Source: 0-14-0-20-45-22 sp041645495
GTDB lineage: Bacteria > Fidelibacterota > UBA2242
Assembly: GCA_041645495.1 (NCBI GenBank)
Contig: JBAZPZ010000044.1
Span: 1 to 16,718 of the forward strand
Direction of reading: 5' to 3'
DNA: 16,718 nt
Program-made: the position numbers and the translations under genes
Notes under the pieces: generated by a model
Databases searched by the model: none
What the model saw: only the letters and a program-made list of their open reading frames with translations
Told to the model about the DNA's origin: nothing
Shown here: positions 12,688-16,718 of the stretch, in pieces
How the letters are laid out: each line of letters opens with the position of its first letter
How positions within the stretch are numbered: the first letter of the stretch is position 1

Positions 12688-14322
12688 ATGAGATTTATTG
12701 GAATTCTCGGAATCATTGTATTGCTCGGCATTTCCTACCTCATGTCAAACAACCGGAAGAAAATCCGACTGCGGGTTATTGTTTGGGGTCTTTTGCTTCA
12801 GGTGCTCTTCGCGGCGGTGATTCTCGGCAAGCCCGCGCTTTCTTTCTCCTGCATGTTCATTTTTCAGATGATGGTGGTGATCTATATTTTCAAAGACGAT
12901 ATCAATCTGGCGGGCGATCGGAAACAGCAGATCGGGAAAACGGCTCTGGTGATCGCTTATTCGATAGCCGCGCTTCTGGCATTCTATTGCATATCCGTTC
13001 TCGGGATTCTCGGTTGGGCGATCGTGTTAATATTTGCCGCGATGATCGTCAAATCCATCCTGAAGATAAAAGCCGGTCAGAAATACTTCTCGCTGGCTTT
13101 TTTGACATCGGTCTTCGCATGGTTTTTTGCGAACGGTTTCACCGGAGAGGTAATCTTTGCCTGGCTGAGTCACAAAGTCGAACGCTTTCTCGGTTTAGCG
13201 ACGTACGGCGCCGAATTCATCTTCGGAAATCTGGCGCTGGATAAATACTTTTTCCCAAATTCTCAGACATGGCCGGGTTTCGGAATGCAATTCGGATTCA
13301 GCGTTCTGCCGGTCATCATTTTCTTTGCCTCGTTCATGGCGATCCTTTATCATCTCGGCGTGATGCAGGTGATCGTGCAATGGATGTCGCGCTTCATGCA
13401 GTGGACGATGGGAACGAGCGGAGCGGAGACGCTTTCCTGTACTGCGAATATTTTTGTCGGACAAACGGAAGCGCCGCTATTGATTCGCCCGTTCCTGAAC
13501 GAAATGACCGTATCGGAACTTCTGACAGTGATGGTTGGCGGTTTTGCGACGATTGCGGGCGGCGTGTTAGCCGGTTATATCAAGATGGGCGTCAGCGCGA
13601 CGCATCTGATCGCGGCAAGCGTCATGTCTGCTCCGGCAGCCCTGCTCGTCGCGAAGATCATTTATCCCGAAACGGAACTATCGAAGACGGCGGGCAATAT
13701 TGATATGCCCAAAGACATCGTCCAGTCGTCGAATTTGTTGGAAGCGGCGTCGTCCGGCGTGACCGATGGCCTGAAACTCGCCGCCAATGTCGCCGCTATG
13801 TTGATCGCGTTTATTGCGCTCATCGGACTGGTTGATTCGATTCTCTCCGTTTTTGACAGGCTGATCGACGGAAATTTATTTCATGGAACCTATCACAAAT
13901 ACGCGACGGCGAGCGGCTTTTCGCCCGTAGTCGGAGAATACGCGGGTTGGTTTCCAGGTAGTATCAAGACTTTTTTCGGGACGATCCTGAAACCGCTTGC
14001 ATGGGTTATGGGCGTGTCATGGCAAAGTGCGGCGGAAGTCGGTAACCTGCTCGGCATCAAATTGGCTTTGAACGAATTCGTTGCATACAGCACGCTCGCA
14101 GAACTTAAAGCCACCGCCGCTATCGACCCGAAATCCATCGTTATCGCTACGTACGCTTTGTGCGGATTCGCCAATTTTTCATCGATCGGAATTCAGATCG
14201 GCGGCATCGGCGCGCTGGCTCCGAACAGGCGGAAAGATTTGTCGAAAGTCGCTCTGAAAGCCATGTTTGGCGGCGCATTCGCGTCATGGATCACCGCCTG
14301 CATCGCCGGAATATTAATGTAA
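12688..14322 (+). CDS. Enlarged NupC-type concentrative nucleoside transporter
   Basis: CNT-family transporters import nucleosides driven by sodium or protons. The 544-residue protein is well over 100 residues longer than E. coli NupC (about 400). Conserved parts are SYLMSNNRKKIRLRVIVWGL (16-35) near the N-terminus, FLGLATYGAEFIFGNL (167-182), SAETLSCTANIFVGQTEAPLL-type region (244-265) with the nucleoside-binding GQTE at 258-261, GGFATIAGGVLAGYI (284-298), LNEFVAYS (461-468) and GFANFSSIGIQIGGIGALAP (493-512). Between about 47 and 152 lies a hydrophobic stretch absent from typical NupC, with room for three or four extra membrane helices; a second small insertion is at about 390-430. A good ribosome-binding site (AAAGGA) precedes the ATG. 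The position between tdk and adk supports nucleoside uptake; pyrimidine preference is inferred only from the neighbours. Confidence 0.92.
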   Translation: MRFIGILGIIVLLGISYLMSNNRKKIRLRVIVWGLLLQVLFAAVILGKPALSFSCMFIFQMMVVIYIFKDDINLAGDRKQQIGKTALVIAYSIAALLAFYCISVLGILGWAIVLIFAAMIVKSILKIKAGQKYFSLAFLTSVFAWFFANGFTGEVIFAWLSHKVERFLGLATYGAEFIFGNLALDKYFFPNSQTWPGFGMQFGFSVLPVIIFFASFMAILYHLGVMQVIVQWMSRFMQWTMGTSGAETLSCTANIFVGQTEAPLLIRPFLNEMTVSELLTVMVGGFATIAGGVLAGYIKMGVSATHLIAASVMSAPAALLVAKIIYPETELSKTAGNIDMPKDIVQSSNLLEAASSGVTDGLKLAANVAAMLIAFIALIGLVDSILSVFDRLIDGNLFHGTYHKYATASGFSPVVGEYAGWFPGSIKTFFGTILKPLAWVMGVSWQSAAEVGNLLGIKLALNEFVAYSTLAELKATAAIDPKSIVIATYALCGFANFSSIGIQIGGIGALAPNRRKDLSKVALKAMFGGAFASWITACIAGILM

Positions 14323-14370
14323 GAATCGGAAGCATGATTCTGTAATCGAAAATAAGTTGAGGGAACACTC

Positions 14371-15021
14371 ATGAAATTGATCATCCTCGGACCTCCCGGT
14401 GTCGGGAAGGGAACCCAAACGCAAAGACTCTGCGCCGAATTCGGCATGACGCATATTTCGACGGGCGATATTTTACGGGAAGCGATTAAAAACGGAACGA
14501 AATTGGGCGAACAGGCGAACGCCTTCATGACCAAAGGTGAATTGGTGCCGGACGCCGTCATGCTCGGAATCATCGAGGAGAAATTATTCGGCAAACAGGC
14601 GCAGGCGAGCTACATTCTGGACGGTTTTCCGCGAACCATCGCGCAGGCGGAAGGACTGGAAAAATTATTCAAACTTCACGATGTTCGGATCGACGTCATT
14701 CTTCTGCTCGATGCGGAAGTTCGGCAGATCATTGACCGGCTCTCTGCGCGGAGAACCTGCCGGAACTGCAATGCCGTTTACAATCTGATGACGAATCCGC
14801 CCAAACAGGCCGGTCGGTGTGACACGTGTGGCGGAGATCTATTTCAGCGCAACGACGATAAAGCCGAGACAATTACCAAACGATTGGACGTTTATACGCG
14901 GCAAACCGAGCCGCTGGTCGATTTTTATCGGAAATCCGGAAACCTGCGAGTCATTCCGGCCACGGGAACTCCGGACGAGGTCTTTCAAAACATCAAAAAG
15001 GAATTGATTGGAGGTAAGTGA
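14371..15021 (+). CDS. adk: Adenylate kinase (long, zinc-finger LID type)
   Basis: Adk interconverts ATP, ADP and AMP and is essential for nucleotide balance. The 216-residue protein has the P-loop GPPGVGKGTQ (7-16), HISTGDILREAI (28-39) for AMP binding, DGFPRTIAQA (84-93), and the long LID at about 122-163. The LID carries C130-x2-C133 and C150-x2-C153, the four-cysteine zinc site known in many non-enteric adenylate kinases. NDDKAETITKRLDVY (161-175) and the C-terminal helix complete the fold. GAGGGAA precedes the ATG at a good distance. The 3' end overlaps or abuts coaE depending on the start chosen for that gene. In many bacteria adk lies among ribosomal protein genes; here it sits with nucleoside salvage genes instead. 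Confidence 0.98.
   Translation: MKLIILGPPGVGKGTQTQRLCAEFGMTHISTGDILREAIKNGTKLGEQANAFMTKGELVPDAVMLGIIEEKLFGKQAQASYILDGFPRTIAQAEGLEKLFKLHDVRIDVILLLDAEVRQIIDRLSARRTCRNCNAVYNLMTNPPKQAGRCDTCGGDLFQRNDDKAETITKRLDVYTRQTEPLVDFYRKSGNLRVIPATGTPDEVFQNIKKELIGGK
15010..15014 (+). promoter_or_regulatory. GGAGG ribosome-binding site for coaE at the end of adk
   Basis: GGAGG lies in the last adk codons. The GTG at 15026 is 11 bases downstream, slightly long but usable, and the GTG at 15029 is 14 bases downstream. It argues against initiation at the TTG at 15008, which lies before it. Confidence 0.45.
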
Positions 15022-15025
15022 AAAA

Positions 15026-15613
15026 GTGGTGACCGTTGGCATTACAGGTGGATTGGGAGCGGGAAAAAGCGCGGCGGCGACCTTTCTGGAAGAAAAGGGT
15101 GCCTATGTGTTCAATGCCGATGTCGTTGCAAAGGAATTTCTGAAAAGCGATTCCGAGGTTAAAAAGGAGCTGGTTGACGCTTTCGGAACGGATATCCTGA
15201 AAAACGGGGTGATCGATAACGAACGATTGGCAAAAATATCTTTTGCCAGTGAGGAAAATCAGAATATCATTAATGATATTATACATCCACGCGTGATCTC
15301 GGCGTTCCAGGAAAAACTCGAAGAACTGGACAAGAAATACGAATTGGTCGTCATCGATGCGCCTTTGATTTTCGAGTCGGGTTTCGACAATCATCTCGAT
15401 CACACCGTTTTGATTTACACGCAGTACAAAATTCGGTTGGAGCGCGCGATCCGGCGGGGCACGCTGTCCCGCGAGGAAATTCTCCGGCGCATGGAACTCC
15501 AGATGCCGGAGGAAGAAAAACGGGAACTGGCTTCGTTCGTCATCGACAACAGCGGCACGCCGGAGCAACTGAAATCCGCGATGGAATCTCTGTACAAGAA
15601 ACTGATGGCGTAG
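15026..15613 (+). CDS. coaE: Dephospho-CoA kinase
   Basis: CoaE phosphorylates the 3'-hydroxyl of dephospho-CoA, the last step of coenzyme A synthesis. From the GTG at 15026 the protein has 195 residues, a normal length. It shows the P-loop GITGGLGAGKSAAATFL (5-21), the segment YVFNADVVAKEFL where CoaE proteins have a conserved Asp, IIHPRV about residue 88, and VVIDAPLIFESGFD about 111-124, which is diagnostic for the family. EEILRRMELQMPEEEK (about 150-165) is the expected LID and following helix, and VIDNSG near the end is typical. The true start is uncertain: GTG at 15026, GTG at 15029 or TTG at 15008 (overlapping adk by 14 bases) are all in frame. CoA synthesis is not directly tied to nucleoside salvage, so the association with adk may reflect only shared housekeeping expression. 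Confidence 0.95.
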   Translation: MVTVGITGGLGAGKSAAATFLEEKGAYVFNADVVAKEFLKSDSEVKKELVDAFGTDILKNGVIDNERLAKISFASEENQNIINDIIHPRVISAFQEKLEELDKKYELVVIDAPLIFESGFDNHLDHTVLIYTQYKIRLERAIRRGTLSREEILRRMELQMPEEEKRELASFVIDNSGTPEQLKSAMESLYKKLMA

Positions 15614-15720
15614 TATTTTCCATATTCTTCCTGAACGTTTTCGGATTGTCGGCTGAAATTTTCCAAACGGTAAAACAGAAAGTGGAGATTATCAGGGCAT
15701 TTGATTAAATTGCCTCCGCT

Positions 15721-16718
15721 ATGATTTGTTGCGCTCGAAATGGGGAACGAAAAAAACGAAGGCGGATCGGATCGGTACTCGCCTTGTCGATCCTCGCGTT
15801 CCTTCCCGTTTTGACAAGCGCCGAAGTTCCGTTTTCTGTTCTTGACCTGACGCTTGTCGGAGAGACCGACTTGCGGCAGTGCGTCAATCATCAGTTGGAA
15901 TTCGGTTGGCATTATTCACAGCCGACACCGGAGTGCCTCGTCGAGATGATCCTGTCGGAAATATTTGCCATAGGCGACACCGTTTTCTGGGAATCCGGAA
16001 CCGTAACAATGGATCAACCAGCGTTTCAATACATCAGCGTGGGTGACATCCAGGATGGCCGGAAATACCGGTTTTCCGTCCGTGCGAAAGATACGCTTTC
16101 GGAATGGTCGGACTATACGATGCTGGAGTTTGAAATGAATTCGGTTCCGGCGAAACCGGCATTCGTCATACCGAAGGATTTCATCTCGCGCCAAAGCGAA
16201 ATGGAACTCAAGTTCACGCCGGCGGCGGACAAACAGGTTAAGCCGTCCGGAATCCGGTATCAGTTGAAAGTCTCTTCGGATTCTCTCGGGAAAAATATTC
16301 TTTTCGATCAAACAGTCGCGCCGGTGATGTCGAAGGACATGAATCTTTATCATATGATTCGTCAACCTCTCCCGGAAAATTCCACGTGCTACGCTTGGGC
16401 GCGTGCCTGGGACGGCGTCGAATATTCGCTCTGGAGTGAGCGCCGGAGATTTTTCGTCAACCGGATCAACGAGCCGCCGCGTAAATTTCGGTTGCTCTCG
16501 CCGCTTTCCGGCGAAGAATTCGCCTCCGCCCCGAACCTGTCGTGGGAAACTGCGTCCGATCCGGATGAACAATTCGGCGATGGCGTTGCGGCATACAAAG
16601 TGGAAGTTTCCACCGACAGAGACTTTCAAACGATCGCATCTGAAAAAAGTGTGGTCGATAGATCGGTTCAATTTGAGTTGAAGATTTTGGAAAATCATCG
16701 GCGATATTTTTGGCGCGC
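15721..16718 (+). CDS. Secreted fibronectin-III-like repeat protein, N-terminal part (runs off window)
   Basis: The frame opens after a TAA at 15706-15708 and stays open to the window end, giving 332 residues from the ATG at 15721. A signal peptide is clear: basic KKRRR (11-15), a hydrophobic core (16-31) and likely cleavage at TSA/EV (34-35). The mature part reads as successive fibronectin-III-like beta sandwiches of about 100 residues: one at about 40-140 (ending YRFSVRAKDTLSEWSDYT), one at 145-248 (ending CYAWARAWDGVEYSLWSE), and a third from 252 (RKFRLLSPLSGEEF, LSWETASDPD, AYKVEVSTDRDF). The RA-x-D and W-S positions repeat between the first two. Such domains are common in large surface or secreted proteins of FCB-type bacteria. 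No Shine-Dalgarno sequence is visible before the ATG. Function, binding partner and full length are unknown. The opposite strand also has a long open frame here, but it lacks any such pattern. Confidence 0.85.
   Translation, partial: MICCARNGERKKRRRIGSVLALSILAFLPVLTSAEVPFSVLDLTLVGETDLRQCVNHQLEFGWHYSQPTPECLVEMILSEIFAIGDTVFWESGTVTMDQPAFQYISVGDIQDGRKYRFSVRAKDTLSEWSDYTMLEFEMNSVPAKPAFVIPKDFISRQSEMELKFTPAADKQVKPSGIRYQLKVSSDSLGKNILFDQTVAPVMSKDMNLYHMIRQPLPENSTCYAWARAWDGVEYSLWSERRRFFVNRINEPPRKFRLLSPLSGEEFASAPNLSWETASDPDEQFGDGVAAYKVEVSTDRDFQTIASEKSVVDRSVQFELKILENHRRYFWR

Noticed and set aside
15916..16698. Long open frame of 260 codons on the minus strand, opposite the fibronectin-III-like gene
   Set aside because: Its translation is rich in Arg, Phe and Ile without domains or a ribosome-binding site, whereas the plus strand there has a signal peptide and repeated beta-sandwich motifs. 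It is a shadow of plus-strand codon use.
1..16718. CRISPR array, insertion sequence, integrase, phage or toxin-antitoxin genes
   Set aside because: I looked for direct repeats with regular spacing, terminal inverted repeats, transposase or integrase motifs and small paired genes on both strands and found none; the gaps between genes are short and filled by tRNA genes or AT-rich sequence.

Overview
The window is a bacterial chromosome segment of about 50% GC by eye, with every gene on the plus strand. It is densely packed with housekeeping and metabolic genes. Several traits point to the Fibrobacteres-Chlorobi-Bacteroidetes (FCB) superphylum or a neighbour such as Marinimicrobia, Calditrichota or KSB1: a Bacteroidetes-style tRNA-Glu acceptor end (G1, U72, A73), tRNA genes without an encoded CCA, a Bacteroidetes-like thymidine kinase, and a secreted protein built of fibronectin-III-like repeats. 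This placement is inference; no rRNA or other marker gene is present. I see no phage, IS element, integrase, CRISPR array or defence locus.

Layout. (A) 1-3198: a carbohydrate-use block with the tail of an unknown gene, a PfkB sugar kinase (start overlaps the previous stop as ATGA), a GH130 mannoside phosphorylase-like enzyme, and a lipoprotein resembling six-hairpin glycosidases that starts on the base after the GH130 stop. (B) 3231-3541: a tRNA-His/tRNA-Glu pair behind a recognisable promoter. (C) 3685-7874: a tight run of a divergent PAP2-like membrane protein, glgC (ATGA overlap), an unrecognised 271-residue protein, pcm, and a diguanylate cyclase (ATGA overlap with pcm). (D) 7971-11920: a secreted M23 metallopeptidase with a very long beta-rich tail, a rhomboid protease, cytidine deaminase (overlapping the rhomboid gene) and uridine kinase. 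(E) 12006-15613: thymidine kinase, an enlarged NupC-type nucleoside transporter, adenylate kinase and dephospho-CoA kinase. (F) 15721-end: the first 332 residues of a secreted fibronectin-III-like protein that runs off the window.

How the genes fit together. Blocks D and E form an almost complete pyrimidine nucleoside salvage route: NupC imports nucleosides, Cdd converts (deoxy)cytidine to (deoxy)uridine, Udk phosphorylates uridine and cytidine, Tdk phosphorylates thymidine and deoxyuridine, and Adk balances adenine nucleotides. Block A probably takes up and breaks down a mannose-containing or uronate-containing glycan, and GlgC in block C commits glucose-1-phosphate to glycogen.

I did not find a clear new defence or mobile system. 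The points most worth a second look are the roughly 105-residue hydrophobic insertion in the NupC-type transporter, the unrecognised protein between glgC and pcm, the cyanobacterial/plant-like regulatory C-terminus of GlgC, the altered PAP2 active-site motif, and the uncharacterised tail of the M23 protein.
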